Of a stretch of DNA of 64,000 nt, positions 26,638-36,711 are shown in pieces. This DNA comes from DASQZJ01 sp035638775 (GTDB lineage: Bacteria > Pseudomonadota > Gammaproteobacteria > UBA5335 > SLRW01). The notes beneath the pieces were generated by a model, which was not told the DNA's origin, searched no databases, and saw nothing but the letters and a program-made list of their open reading frames with translations. A program made the position numbers and the translations under genes. Position 1 is the stretch's first letter, and each line of letters begins with the position of its first letter. The stretch lies in the NCBI GenBank assembly GCA_035638775.1, contig DASQZJ010000029.1:1-64000 (forward strand). Reading direction: 5' to 3'.

Positions 26638-27372
26638 CTACCAGTCTATTTTCCGCCGATCCTGAAAGAACCCCCCGCTCGGCCCGTCATCCGGCAGCGT
26701 CGCCAGCCACACGATCGTGTCCGCCCCCTCCTGCACGCTGCGGGGAGCCTTGGGGCCGCCGAGGTCGGTGCGGGTCCAGCCGGGGCAGACGGAGTTGACC
26801 AGGATGTTGCCGCTGCCACGGGCTTCCAGTTCCGCGGCGGTGGCGGCCGTGAGGGCATTCAGGGCCGCCTTGGAGATGCGGTAGGCGGGCCAGCGCGGGC
26901 CCATGCTTTGCAGCTGGCCGAGGGTCGAGGAGACGTTCACGATGCGGCCGTAGCCGCCGGCCTCCATCAGCGGCAGCACGCTGCGGGTGAGCAGCAGGGG
27001 CCCGTAGACGTGGGTGGCCATGGCGCGCTGCATCGTCTCCAGCGGTACGTCGAACACGCTGAGCCCGCCGCCGTCGGGTGGCACGCCGGCGTTGTTCACC
27101 AGCACGTCGAGACGCCCGATCTCGCGCTCCAGCCAGCCCGCGAACGCGGCGATGCTGTCCGGGTCCGCCACGTCCAGCACTGCCGTCGCGACTTCCGGGC
27201 CCGCGTCCGCCAGATCGTGCGCGGCCCGGCTTCCGCGGCCCGCATCGCGGGCGGTAAGCACCACCCGGCAGCCCCTGGCGGCCAGCTGGCGACAGGTCTC
27301 GAGTCCCAGCCCGCGGCCGGCGCCCGTGACCACTGCCACGCGATCGGCGCCTGTCGGCGCATCACGGTTCAT
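26638..27372 (-). CDS. Short-chain dehydrogenase/reductase (carbonyl reductase-like)
   Basis: A 244-residue classical SDR. The cofactor motif VVTGAGRGLGLET, the structural VNNAG, the catalytic Ser in IVNVSSTLG and the YRISKAALN (YxxxK) motif are all present. An Arg after the first strand (VLTARD) favours NADP(H). The sequence recalls carbonyl-reductase type SDRs with PEG/PGW motifs (SVCPGWTRTDLGG). Substrate unknown. Its ATG at 27372 lies 11 bases inside the 3' end of the MFS gene, indicating co-transcription. It is followed by the AT-rich array. Confidence 0.9.
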   Translation of the reverse strand: MNRDAPTGADRVAVVTGAGRGLGLETCRQLAARGCRVVLTARDAGRGSRAAHDLADAGPEVATAVLDVADPDSIAAFAGWLEREIGRLDVLVNNAGVPPDGGGLSVFDVPLETMQRAMATHVYGPLLLTRSVLPLMEAGGYGRIVNVSSTLGQLQSMGPRWPAYRISKAALNALTAATAAELEARGSGNILVNSVCPGWTRTDLGGPKAPRSVQEGADTIVWLATLPDDGPSGGFFQDRRKIDW

Positions 27373-28786
27373 GACGTTCCTCCTCCGGCTTCGCTGCGGA
27401 GCCCTCGCCGGGCTCCCCGGCGACCGTCTCCACGGGCTCGGACGATTCCGCCCCGCCCGCGGCATCGGGGTGGGGGGGCAGATCCATGTCGGGCGGCGGC
27501 TGTTCCGGCGGCAGCGGCTCCTCTTCCAGCGGCTCGGCGGCCTCCATGTGCTCCTCGAACTCCTCGTTGCGTGGATCCAGCTCGGTCAGCACCGGGGTCG
27601 AGGCCGCCGGCATGGTAACGTACTCGCCCTGGTCGGCCACCGGCACGCCCGCGTAGCGGCGCATCTGCAGCCGCACCACCAGCGCCAGGAGCACCAGGCA
27701 AAACGCGCTGAACAGGAACAGCCCCGCCGGACCGGCCGCCCGCATGGACGCGGCGCCCGCGACCGGACCGATGCACGTGCCGACGCCGTAGGAGAGCAGC
27801 AGCCCGGCGCTGGCGTTGACGACCTGCTCGGTCTCCATGAAGTCGTTGGTGATGGCGACGCTGACCGGGTACATGCTGGAAGCCAGCCCCATGAACACCG
27901 CGGCCAAGGTGAACAGCACGGCGTCGGAGTAGCCGCCGAACAGCCCGGCGGCCAGGCTGGCGACCGCCGCCAGCGCGGTGAGCCCCATCAGGACCCGGCG
28001 CCGGTCGTAGCGGTCGGCCAGGCGCCCCGCCGGCCACTGCAGGACCATCGCGCCGAATACCGCCACGCCCATGAAGACCGACACGCGGCTGACCGACAGC
28101 CCGCTGCGGGTTGCATAAATGGGGCCCAGGGCCAGAAAGGCGCTGACCACGGTGCCGGTGATGAACGCTCCGGCCAGGCCCGACGGCGAAATGCGGTACA
28201 GCTTGCGAAGCGACAGGCGCTCCACCTCCACCAGCAGGGGCGCTTCCGCCCGGGTGAGCGACAGCGGCACCGCGGACAGCACCATCAGCACCGCCACCAG
28301 GCTGAACAGGGCGAAGCCCATCGGGTGCCCCAGCCCGATCATGAACTGGCCGGCGGCCGCGGCGCTGTAGAAGATCAGCATGTACAGGGACAGCAGCCGG
28401 CCGCGGGTCTCGTTGGTGGCGCGGGTGTTCACCCAGCTCTCGATCACCGTCATCAGGCCGGCGACGCTGAAGCCGGTGATCACGCGAAGCACCGCCCAGA
28501 ACGAGCCGTTGACGTAGATCGGGTGCAGCAGCACCGAGGCGCACGCCATCGCGGAGAATGCCGAGAACGCCCGGATATGGCCGACCCGGCGGATGACCCG
28601 GGGCGTGCGCAGGGTGCCGATCACGAACCCGAGCGAGTAGAACGCCATGATCACGCCGATGGTGGCGGCGTCGAAGTGCTCCAGCGACAGACGCATCGCC
28701 AGCAGCGTGCCCAGCATCGAGCTGCCGCTGACCAGCAGGGTCAGGCTGGCGAACAGGGCGAGTATGGAAAGAACGACCCGGACCAT
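27362..28786 (-). CDS. MFS transporter with acidic, proline-rich C-terminal tail (YcaD-like)
   Basis: A 474-residue major facilitator protein with 12 predicted helices in about residues 1-380. The loop motif GRLADRYDRRRVLMG lies between helices of the second half and ESWVNTRATNETRGRLLSLYM in the first, as in YcaD-type transporters. The last 95 or so residues are cytoplasmic, rich in E and P (LEEEPLPPEQPPPDMDLPP), and not part of the usual fold. Substrate unknown. The following SDR gene overlaps its end. Confidence 0.88.
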   Translation of the reverse strand: MVRVVLSILALFASLTLLVSGSSMLGTLLAMRLSLEHFDAATIGVIMAFYSLGFVIGTLRTPRVIRRVGHIRAFSAFSAMACASVLLHPIYVNGSFWAVLRVITGFSVAGLMTVIESWVNTRATNETRGRLLSLYMLIFYSAAAAGQFMIGLGHPMGFALFSLVAVLMVLSAVPLSLTRAEAPLLVEVERLSLRKLYRISPSGLAGAFITGTVVSAFLALGPIYATRSGLSVSRVSVFMGVAVFGAMVLQWPAGRLADRYDRRRVLMGLTALAAVASLAAGLFGGYSDAVLFTLAAVFMGLASSMYPVSVAITNDFMETEQVVNASAGLLLSYGVGTCIGPVAGAASMRAAGPAGLFLFSAFCLVLLALVVRLQMRRYAGVPVADQGEYVTMPAASTPVLTELDPRNEEFEEHMEAAEPLEEEPLPPEQPPPDMDLPPHPDAAGGAESSEPVETVAGEPGEGSAAKPEEERHEP

Positions 28787-28855
28787 CGAGGCATTCCCGC
28801 GTGGGTGCGTTGACCGGCGCCGCAGGATCCGAGGCGGCGACCGCGATGTGCGCGG

Positions 28856-28885
28856 ATTTTACCAATCTTCTCGAAGGTATGGTCA
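28856..28885 (-). promoter_or_regulatory. Candidate promoter of the MFS-SDR operon
   Basis: On the minus strand TGACCA (28885-28880) and TAAAAT (28861-28856) are separated by 18 bases, about 70 bases upstream of the MFS start. The -10 is good; the -35 is only fair. Confidence 0.35.
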
Positions 28886-28953
28886 GCTTATCTGCCGCCG
28901 CGCGGACTCGCCTGCCTCCAGCGGCCACCCGCCGTGGAAGTCACGGGGCGCGG

Positions 28954-29712
28954 TCAGCCGTCGCCCCGCTGTCCGCCGCTCTGCCATTCCACGCCCGCCT
29001 CGTCCAGCCGGGCGCAGAACCACTCGCAGGCCTCGCGCGCCAGCGGCTCGCGCGCGCGGAAGCCGAACTCGATCCACGGCCGCTGCGCGTCGATGTGCGG
29101 CAGGCTCGCCAGGCGCAGCCCCCCGAAACGCTGCAGCGCCTCGTCCATCAGCGGCACCATGTCGCTCTCGGCACGGCCGTAGACCCGCACCAGATACTCG
29201 GCCCGGTGCGGCTCCCGCGGCAGGTGAGCGTAGCGCTCGTCGAGCACCCATTCCGCCATCGGCCAGGCCATCTCGGGGAAGCCGGGCAGGAAATAGTGAT
29301 GCTCCAGGCTGAAGCCCGGCACGCGGTTGTACGCGTTCGGCACCAGCTCGGCGCCCTGCGGGAACTCGGCCATGCGGATGCGCTGCGGGTAGAGCCGCTC
29401 GCCGAACTTGTCCCGCAGGATCGCCACGGCTTCCGGGTGCAGCGCCAGCGGCGCCCCCACCGCCTCCGCCGCTGCCTCCCGGGTACGATCGTCGGGCGTG
29501 GCGCCGATGCCGCCGAAGCTCAACACCAGGTCGCCGGTGGCGAAGGTCTGGCGCAGCGTATCCGCGATCAGCACCGGGTCGTCGCCGATCATCCGGCACC
29601 AGTGCAGCTCGAGACCGCGCCGGTCGAGCATCTCGATCACCCGCGGCAGGTGCTTGTCGGTACGCTTGCCGCTGAGCAGCTCGTCTCCGATCAGGATGAT
29701 GCCGATACGCAT
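28954..29712 (-). CDS. CinA/MoaB-like molybdopterin-binding domain protein
   Basis: A 252-residue protein with the MoCF/CinA N-terminal fold: IGDELLSGKRTDKHL near the N-terminus and LVLSFGGIGATPDDRTREAAA in the middle. It lacks the C-terminal amidase domain that gives CinA its NMN deamidase activity, so it belongs to the short 'competence/damage-inducible protein A' group found widely in proteobacteria. Function is uncertain; related FAD-pyrophosphatase activity is known for some homologues. The ATG at 29712 gives the family N-terminus MRIGIILIGDELL. Confidence 0.87.
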   Translation of the reverse strand: MRIGIILIGDELLSGKRTDKHLPRVIEMLDRRGLELHWCRMIGDDPVLIADTLRQTFATGDLVLSFGGIGATPDDRTREAAAEAVGAPLALHPEAVAILRDKFGERLYPQRIRMAEFPQGAELVPNAYNRVPGFSLEHHYFLPGFPEMAWPMAEWVLDERYAHLPREPHRAEYLVRVYGRAESDMVPLMDEALQRFGGLRLASLPHIDAQRPWIEFGFRAREPLAREACEWFCARLDEAGVEWQSGGQRGDG

Positions 29713-29955
29713 GAACAGGATTCCGGATTCCGTTGCAGCCCCGGCGGGGCGCGGGACAGTATCGCACACCCCGCCGGAGCCGGTTTGCAATCCCCCGGTA
29801 AAGGGGCGATCATTACGCCGCCCTGCCCGGGACGGCGTCGGCGGAGGCCGCTGCGCTCCACGTCGTCGTGCACGATCTCGCGAATGCCCGGCACACGACC
29901 CGGGGTGGCGTACCCGTCGTGCAGCCAATCCGGCATCGATCGAGGAGGATCACGA
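29713..29955. other. Upstream region of the kup unit; no conserved element recognised
   Basis: This 243-bp divergent spacer lies between the CinA-like gene and the small ORF before kup. It contains short GC-rich inverted repeats, for example CCGGTAAAGGGG and CGGGACGGCGTCGGCGG, but no promoter, riboswitch or gene could be assigned with confidence. Confidence 0.3.
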
Positions 29956-30060
29956 GTGCGGATCGACGATGCCCACACAGGCGGGTCCGTCCTGTACCCG
30001 GACGACGCAGGCGAGACGGCCCGGCTGGATGAACACACCGGATTGCATCAAGACAGCTGA
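29956..30060 (+). CDS. Possible 34-residue leader ORF upstream of kup
   Basis: A GTG-initiated frame of 34 codons ends 15 bases before the kup ATG. It is preceded by a consensus Shine-Dalgarno AGGAGG (29943-29948) at an ideal 7-base spacing, the strongest ribosome site around here, whereas kup itself has none. The predicted peptide (MRIDDAHTGG ... HQDS) is acidic and hydrophilic, without signal or membrane segment. It could couple translation to kup, act as a regulatory leader, or be a small protein. It may also be chance; conservation would decide. Confidence 0.45.
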   Translation: MRIDDAHTGGSVLYPDDAGETARLDEHTGLHQDS

Positions 30061-30075
30061 CTGATCTCCGCCTCC

Positions 30076-32013
30076 ATGTCGTCTCGACCCCAGCAAACAC
30101 AGGCCGCGCCCGGCGGTTCGGCCGATGCCCCTGCCCACACCGGCGTGCGCCGGACCCTGACCCTGAGCCTCGGAGCGCTGGGCGTCGTGTACGGGGACAT
30201 CGGCACCAGCCCCCTCTACGCGGTGCGCCAGTGCCTGCTCGGCTCGGCCCCCGTGGGCACGGCCCCCGTGGACGTCACGGGCGTGCTCTCCCTGATCTTC
30301 TGGGCGCTGATCCTGGTCGTCTCAGTCAAGTACCTGGCCTTCATGATGCGGGCAGACAACGAGGGGGAAGGCGGCGTGCTGGCCCTGCTGGCGCTGGTCG
30401 ACCCCTGGCGGCGCCGCCCCGGCCTGTCCCGGACCGCGCTGATCTTCCTGGGCATCTTCGGTGCAGCACTGCTCTACGGGGACGGCATGATCACGCCCGC
30501 GATCTCGGTGCTGAGCGCGGTCGAGGGCCTGCAGGTCGCCGCGCCCAACCTGCAGGAGTGGATCATCCCCCTGACCGTGGTGATCCTGATCGCGCTGTTC
30601 CTGCTGCAGAAGCGCGGCAGCGGCGGCATCGGCGCGATCTTCGGCCCGATCATGATCGTGTGGTTCGTCCTTCTCGCGCTGCTCGGGGTTCGGGGAATCG
30701 TCCAGAACCCAGCCGTGCTGGCCGCCGTCAACCCCGCCTACGCGATCCGCTTCCTGCTCACGGGCGGCCTGACCGGCTACCTGGTGCTGGGCGGTGTGTT
30801 CCTGGTGGTCACCGGCGGCGAAACCCTGTTCGCGGACATGGGCCACTTCGGGCGCCTGCCGATCCGCCTGGCCTGGTTCGCGATCGTGCTGCCGTCGCTG
30901 GTGCTGAACTACTTCGGGCAGGGCGCGGTGATTCTCGGCGACCCGGCCAAGGCGGCGCATCCGTTCTACAACCTGGTACCGGCCTGGGGCACCTACATCA
31001 TGGTGGGCGTGGCGACCGTGGTGACGGTGATCGCGTCGCAGGCGGTGATCGCCGGCGCCTTCTCGCTGGCCCGCCAGGCGATCCAGCTCGGCTACGGTCC
31101 CCGCATGAACGTGGTGCAGACCTCTCCCGAGGAATTCGGCCAGATCTACGTGCCGGTGATCAACTGGATCCTGATGGTCGCGACCATTGCCCTGGTGATC
31201 GGGTTCGGTTCCTCGAGCAATCTGGCCGCAGCCTACGGTGTTGCCGTAAGCACGACAATGGTGCTCACGACAGTCCTGCTGTTCTTCGTTATTCGCACAC
31301 GGTGGCGCTGGCCGCTGCCGGCGGCAATCTGCCTCGTCGGGTTGTTCCTTACGGTCGACAGCGGGTTCCTTGGCGCCAACTTGTTCAAGATCCTCGACGG
31401 CGGTTGGGTACCGCTCGTCGTGGCATCCCTCGCCCTGTTCCTGATGACGACCTGGCGCAAGGGACGGGACCTCCTGATGCAGAACGTCCGCTCGCGCTCG
31501 GTGCCGCTGGACGATTTCCTGAGTACTATCGACCAGCATGGACCAACGCGCGTCCCTGGCACCGGCGTCTTTCTGACCGCCCCCAACGCCGGGACCCCGG
31601 GCGGGCTGCTGCACCATCTCAAGCTCAATCAGGTGCTGCACGAGCGGGTGATCCTGCTCACGGTGATCACCCGGGACGTGCCGCGGGTGCCGGCCGCTGA
31701 GCGGCTCGAGGTCGAGCCGCTCAAGGCCGGCTTCTACCGGATGCACGTCTACTACGGTTTCATGCAGACCCCGGACATCGCCACGGCGCTGCGCCTGTGC
31801 CAGGCGTTCGGCAGGATCCCGGACCTCAACCTGGAGAACATCGCCTACTACGCCGATCATGCCACCTTGGTGGTGAGCGGCGACAATGTCCGCATGAAAC
31901 CCTGGCGCAAGCGGATCTTCTCCGCCATGGCCCGCAACGCACAGCGGGCGATCGAGTACTACCGCCTGCCGCCGGGCCAGTCGGTCGAGCTGGGGATCCA
32001 GGTGGAAATATAG
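30076..32013 (+). CDS. kup: Potassium uptake protein Kup
   Basis: A 645-residue KUP/HAK/KT K+:H+ symporter. The hallmark GVVYGDIGTSPLY lies at about residues 36-48, followed by the conserved DNEGEGG loop, ALLYGDGMITPAISVLSA and the FADMGHFG segment. Twelve hydrophobic helices span about residues 25-460, and a cytoplasmic C-terminal domain follows (GTGVFLTAPNAGTPGGLLHHLKLN). It imports potassium at low pH or osmotic stress in other bacteria. No Shine-Dalgarno precedes the ATG; a small ORF with a strong one ends 15 bases upstream. The second AT-rich array starts seven bases after its stop. Confidence 0.95.
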   Translation: MSSRPQQTQAAPGGSADAPAHTGVRRTLTLSLGALGVVYGDIGTSPLYAVRQCLLGSAPVGTAPVDVTGVLSLIFWALILVVSVKYLAFMMRADNEGEGGVLALLALVDPWRRRPGLSRTALIFLGIFGAALLYGDGMITPAISVLSAVEGLQVAAPNLQEWIIPLTVVILIALFLLQKRGSGGIGAIFGPIMIVWFVLLALLGVRGIVQNPAVLAAVNPAYAIRFLLTGGLTGYLVLGGVFLVVTGGETLFADMGHFGRLPIRLAWFAIVLPSLVLNYFGQGAVILGDPAKAAHPFYNLVPAWGTYIMVGVATVVTVIASQAVIAGAFSLARQAIQLGYGPRMNVVQTSPEEFGQIYVPVINWILMVATIALVIGFGSSSNLAAAYGVAVSTTMVLTTVLLFFVIRTRWRWPLPAAICLVGLFLTVDSGFLGANLFKILDGGWVPLVVASLALFLMTTWRKGRDLLMQNVRSRSVPLDDFLSTIDQHGPTRVPGTGVFLTAPNAGTPGGLLHHLKLNQVLHERVILLTVITRDVPRVPAAERLEVEPLKAGFYRMHVYYGFMQTPDIATALRLCQAFGRIPDLNLENIAYYADHATLVVSGDNVRMKPWRKRIFSAMARNAQRAIEYYRLPPGQSVELGIQVEI

Positions 32014-32019
32014 GAATGA

Positions 32020-32161
32020 GTTTTAAGTGCTTAAGTTTTTAAGTTATTAAGGGTGGCCTGACGTGCGCACGACCGGGTACACGCCCGCGGGCAGAATCCG
32101 CAAACGCGAGGGAAGCTGGGAAGTCGCCCTGACTTAACAACTTAATAACTTAACAACTTGA
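32020..32161. repeat. AT-rich inverted array with 8-bp periodicity, copy 2
   Basis: The left arm has TTAAG at 32023, 32031, 32039 and 32047, exactly 8 bp apart. The right arm has CTTAA at 32133, 32141 and 32149, plus CTTGA at 32157, again 8 bp apart. The arms are complementary and flank about 80 bp of GC-rich DNA that does not obviously match the centre of copy 1 (26433-26620). Like copy 1 it lies between convergent genes, here kup and the isocitrate dehydrogenase gene. Confidence 0.85.
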
Positions 32162-32165
32162 AACT

Positions 32166-32203
32166 GACCCCGGGGGACGGCCTTCCGGCCGTCCCCCGGG
32201 GTC
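32166..32203. terminator. Perfect 17-bp hairpin between kup and the ICDH gene
   Basis: GACCCCGGGGGACGGCC (32166-32182) is exactly complementary to 32187-32203, with a four-base loop TTCC. The hairpin directly abuts the ICDH stop codon on one side and the AT-rich array on the other. It has no U-run, but the neighbouring AT-rich repeats could supply a weak one for the minus-strand transcript. It is probably a bidirectional transcript end or 3' stabiliser. Confidence 0.6.
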
Positions 32204-33970
<1,767 letters not shown>

Positions 33971-34136
33971 TTGTGGTTCCCCTTTTCGGTTAGCCATCGG
34001 GGCACGCCCGCGGGGATCGCCCGCGGCGCACGATGCGGTTGTCCGGTGAGCCCGCGCGGCGCGCAGGCTCGTCAAATTCGCGGATTGTCGTGTCCGGCCC
34101 GGAAGGCGGCCGTCCGGGCCGTCCCGCACGCGTCCG

Positions 34137-34568
34137 TCAACGCAGCGGCGCCGGCCGGCCCGTCCGTCGGAAGGTCCGGTAGTCCTCGAGGATCGTGTCG
34201 TGATCGAATACCAGTGGCGGCGCCCGATCCGGGTGATAAACCGCCACGTGGCGCGCGTCGTCGGCCGCGCGCGGCTCGCCGTCCGCCTCGGCGACATAGA
34301 CCACGCTGGCGGTATGTCCGCGCGGGTCCCTGTGCGGATCGGAATAACAGCCCAGCAGCGCCGTGAGGCGAACCGTCAGCCCGGTTTCCTCCCGGGCCTC
34401 CCGGCGGGCCGCGTCCTCCACCGTCTCGCCCTGGTCCACGAACCCCCCGGGCAGCGCCCAGCCGCGGGGCGGGTTGCGGCGCTCGATGAAGACGACCGGA
34501 CGGTACGGACGATCACGCAGCTCTATGATTATATCCGTGGTCAGCAGTGGAGTGACAGGCCGGCCCAT
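34137..34568 (-). CDS. Nudix hydrolase
   Basis: A 143-residue protein with a perfect Nudix box at about residues 42-64: GFVDQGE-TVEDAAR-REAREETGL. The preceding RNPPRGWALPGG and a DPRGHT segment resemble ADP-ribose pyrophosphatase-like and NudE/NudF-like members, although the exact substrate cannot be named. It hydrolyses nucleoside diphosphate linkages with Mg2+. It begins 6 bases after the hslR stop on the same strand, so the two are probably an operon. The ATG at 34568 gives the normal length. Confidence 0.9.
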   Translation of the reverse strand: MGRPVTPLLTTDIIIELRDRPYRPVVFIERRNPPRGWALPGGFVDQGETVEDAARREAREETGLTVRLTALLGCYSDPHRDPRGHTASVVYVAEADGEPRAADDARHVAVYHPDRAPPLVFDHDTILEDYRTFRRTGRPAPLR

Positions 34569-34573
34569 GACAT

Positions 34574-34972
34574 CTACCCGTCGCGCTGCTTGAAACGGAT
34601 CAGCTCCCGGCGCTGCTTCTTGTCCGGACGGCCCCTGGGGGGCCGGGGCGCGCTGAGCCGCTCGGCACGCCGGCGGGCGCCGATCTCCTCGCGCGCGCTG
34701 CGGCTCCTCGGGGTCTCCCGGTAGAGCTGCTCCGCCATCCGCGCCGGCCCGCGCTGCTCGCTCAGGTCCACGACGTCGATCTCGAAGCGGTACGGTCCCT
34801 TGGTGACGGTCACCCGGTCGCCGGCCTGCAAGCCATGCGCCGGTTTCACCCGCTGGCCGTTGACGTGCACCTTCCCCCCCTTGACGGCGTCGCTGGCGAG
34901 TCCCCGGGTCTTGAAGAAGCGCGCGGCCCAGAGCCACTTGTCGATGCGCACCCGCGCCGTTTCTGCCGTCAT
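34574..34972 (-). CDS. hslR: Hsp15-like S4 RNA-binding protein (HslR)
   Basis: A 132-residue protein with an N-terminal S4 domain (VRIDKWLWAARFFKTRGLASDAVKGGKVHVNGQ), the distinctive opening of heat-shock protein 15. The C-terminal third is strongly basic (RRRAERLSAPRPPRGRPDKKQRREL), fitting RNA contact. Hsp15 rescues 50S subunits carrying stalled nascent chains after heat shock. The start at 34972 was chosen to keep the S4 domain near the N-terminus. The 230-bp region upstream is divergent with the NlpC/P60 gene. Confidence 0.92.
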   Translation of the reverse strand: MTAETARVRIDKWLWAARFFKTRGLASDAVKGGKVHVNGQRVKPAHGLQAGDRVTVTKGPYRFEIDVVDLSEQRGPARMAEQLYRETPRSRSAREEIGARRRAERLSAPRPPRGRPDKKQRRELIRFKQRDG

Positions 34973-35202
34973 TTCCGCCTCGTTCTCCCCCTCGGCCGAC
35001 GCCGGGTCGCCGCATGCGCGCCGACCGGCTCCCTGACATTGCGACAATATACACGCCGGAGAAGCTCCGATTCAGTCGCCCCCGGCCGCGGGGCGGCGCA
35101 GAGCGGACGGCCCGCGTGGCTTGCGCCGCCGCCGCTTCGGCGGAATACTCCGGGCAAGGCCCGCGGGCGCGGGCGCGGGCGCGTACGGGAGGATACCCGG
35201 CC

Positions 35203-35760
35203 TTGAACCCCGAGCCAGCCGGAACCCACCGCAGGGCGGGCGCGATCGCGCTGGCAGCCGCCCTGGCGCTGCTCCTGTCCGCCTGCGCGCCGTTTCCCGG
35301 CAGCAGCGTCGCCGACATGGGCGGCACCGCCGGCAGCCGCCGCAGCGGTGACCCGTGGCGGCACGATCCGCAAAAGGAGGCCCGGCTTCGGCGTGAAGTG
35401 GTCACGCAGGCGCTGGCGGAGCTCGACCGACCCTACCGCTGGGGCGCGGAGAATCCGCGCCGGGGCTTCGACTGCAGCGGGCTGATCCAGTACGCCTACG
35501 CGCGGGTCGGGATCCACGTGCCCCGCACCGCCCACCGGCAGTACGCCGACGCCGCGCGGCTGCTCTATTCGATGAACGAGCTCGAGCCCGGCGACCTGGT
35601 GTTCTTCCGCATCGACGACCGCATATCCCACGTCGGCATGTACATCGGCCACGACCGCATGATCCATTCCCCCTCGCGCGGCGAGCACGTGCGCATCGAG
35701 CGCCTGAACAAGCGCTACTGGCGACAGCGCTTCGCCGGCGCGGCCCGCTACATCCCCTGA
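35203..35760 (+). CDS. NlpC/P60 family lipoprotein peptidoglycan hydrolase
   Basis: A 185-residue predicted lipoprotein endopeptidase. A TTG start at 35203 is preceded by GGGAGGA and yields a signal peptide ending in LLSAC, with the acylated Cys at 28. The NlpC/P60 domain (about 70-185) has the catalytic Cys in RGFDCSGLIQYAY, the His in RISHVGMYIGHDRM and a third polar residue His in MIHSPSRG. It should cleave peptide stems of peptidoglycan, as Spr/MepS does. Its 3' end overlaps the convergent glutathionyl-hydroquinone reductase gene by 13 bases. A start further upstream is possible but gives an unlikely Arg-rich leader. Confidence 0.87.
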   Translation: MNPEPAGTHRRAGAIALAAALALLLSACAPFPGSSVADMGGTAGSRRSGDPWRHDPQKEARLRREVVTQALAELDRPYRWGAENPRRGFDCSGLIQYAYARVGIHVPRTAHRQYADAARLLYSMNELEPGDLVFFRIDDRISHVGMYIGHDRMIHSPSRGEHVRIERLNKRYWRQRFAGAARYIP

Positions 35761-36707
35761 CGCCGCGTCGGTCGCTCGAAGTCGATTGCGGGCCCGATCG
35801 GCACGATGCCCGTCGGGTTGATCTGCGGGTGGCTGGTGTAATAGTGCTGCTTGATGTGGTCCAGGCTCACGGTCGGCGCCACGCCGGGAAACTGGTACAG
35901 GGCCCGGGTGTAGTCCCAGAGCTCGGGGTAGTCGACCAGCCGGCTGCGGTTGCACTTGAAGTGCCCGTGGTAGACGGCGTCGAAGCGCACCAGGGTGGTG
36001 AACAGCCGCCAGTCCGCCTCCGTGATCCGCTCGCCGCACAGCCAGGACTGCCCGCGCAGGCGCTCCTCGAGGCTGTCCAGAGCCTCGAACAGGGCGCCGG
36101 CGGCTTCCTCGTACGCCTGCTGCGTGGTGGCGAAGCCGGCACGATAGACCCCGTTGTTGATGCGCTCGTAAACATACGGGTTGATGCGGTCGATCTCCTC
36201 GCGCAGCCCGGGCGGGTGGAAATCGAGGTCGGCGCGGCCGAATGCGTCGAACTCGCGCTCCAGCATGCGCAGGATTTCCGCCGACTCGTTGTTCACGATG
36301 GTGCCCGTCTCGCGGTCCCACAGCACCGGCACGGTCACCCGCCCGGTGTAGTCCGGGCGCGCCTTGACGTACACCTCGCGCAGCAGCCTCGCGCCGTTGA
36401 CCGTGTCCGGCATGCAGCCGGGCGCGTCGCCGAAGGCCCAGCCGTCCTCGCCCATGTGGGGATGGACCACGGACACCGAAATCACGTTTTCCAGCCCCTT
36501 GATGCCGCGCATGATCAGGGTCCGGTGCGCCCACGGGCAGGCCAGCGAGACGTAAAGATGGTACCGCCCGGCCGCGGCGGGGAAGCCGGAGCTGCCGTCC
36601 GCCGTGACACGGTCGCGGAACTGGGTCTCGGGCCGGACGAAGCGTCCCCCGGTGCGCGAGGTGTCGTACCAGCCGGTATGCCATTGGCCGTTTTCGAGGT
36701 AACCCAT
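35748..36707 (-). CDS. yqjG: Glutathionyl-hydroquinone reductase (YqjG/ECM4 family)
   Basis: A 319-residue xi-class glutathione transferase. The catalytic Cys57 lies in VSLACPWAHRTLIMR, the family signature, and other landmarks are VPVLWDRETGTIVNNESAEI, INPYVYERINNGVYRAGFA and YHGHFKCNRSRLVDYPELWDYTR. These enzymes reduce glutathionyl-hydroquinones with glutathione. Length matches E. coli YqjG. It starts four bases after sppA ends, on the same strand, so the two may be co-transcribed. Confidence 0.94.
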   Translation of the reverse strand: MGYLENGQWHTGWYDTSRTGGRFVRPETQFRDRVTADGSSGFPAAAGRYHLYVSLACPWAHRTLIMRGIKGLENVISVSVVHPHMGEDGWAFGDAPGCMPDTVNGARLLREVYVKARPDYTGRVTVPVLWDRETGTIVNNESAEILRMLEREFDAFGRADLDFHPPGLREEIDRINPYVYERINNGVYRAGFATTQQAYEEAAGALFEALDSLEERLRGQSWLCGERITEADWRLFTTLVRFDAVYHGHFKCNRSRLVDYPELWDYTRALYQFPGVAPTVSLDHIKQHYYTSHPQINPTGIVPIGPAIDFERPTRRQGM

Positions 36708-36711
36708 TCGC

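Noticed and set aside
29713..30075. A potassium- or c-di-AMP-responsive riboswitch upstream of kup.
   Set aside because: No conserved blocks of the ydaO or M-box classes were seen, and c-di-AMP is not expected in this group.
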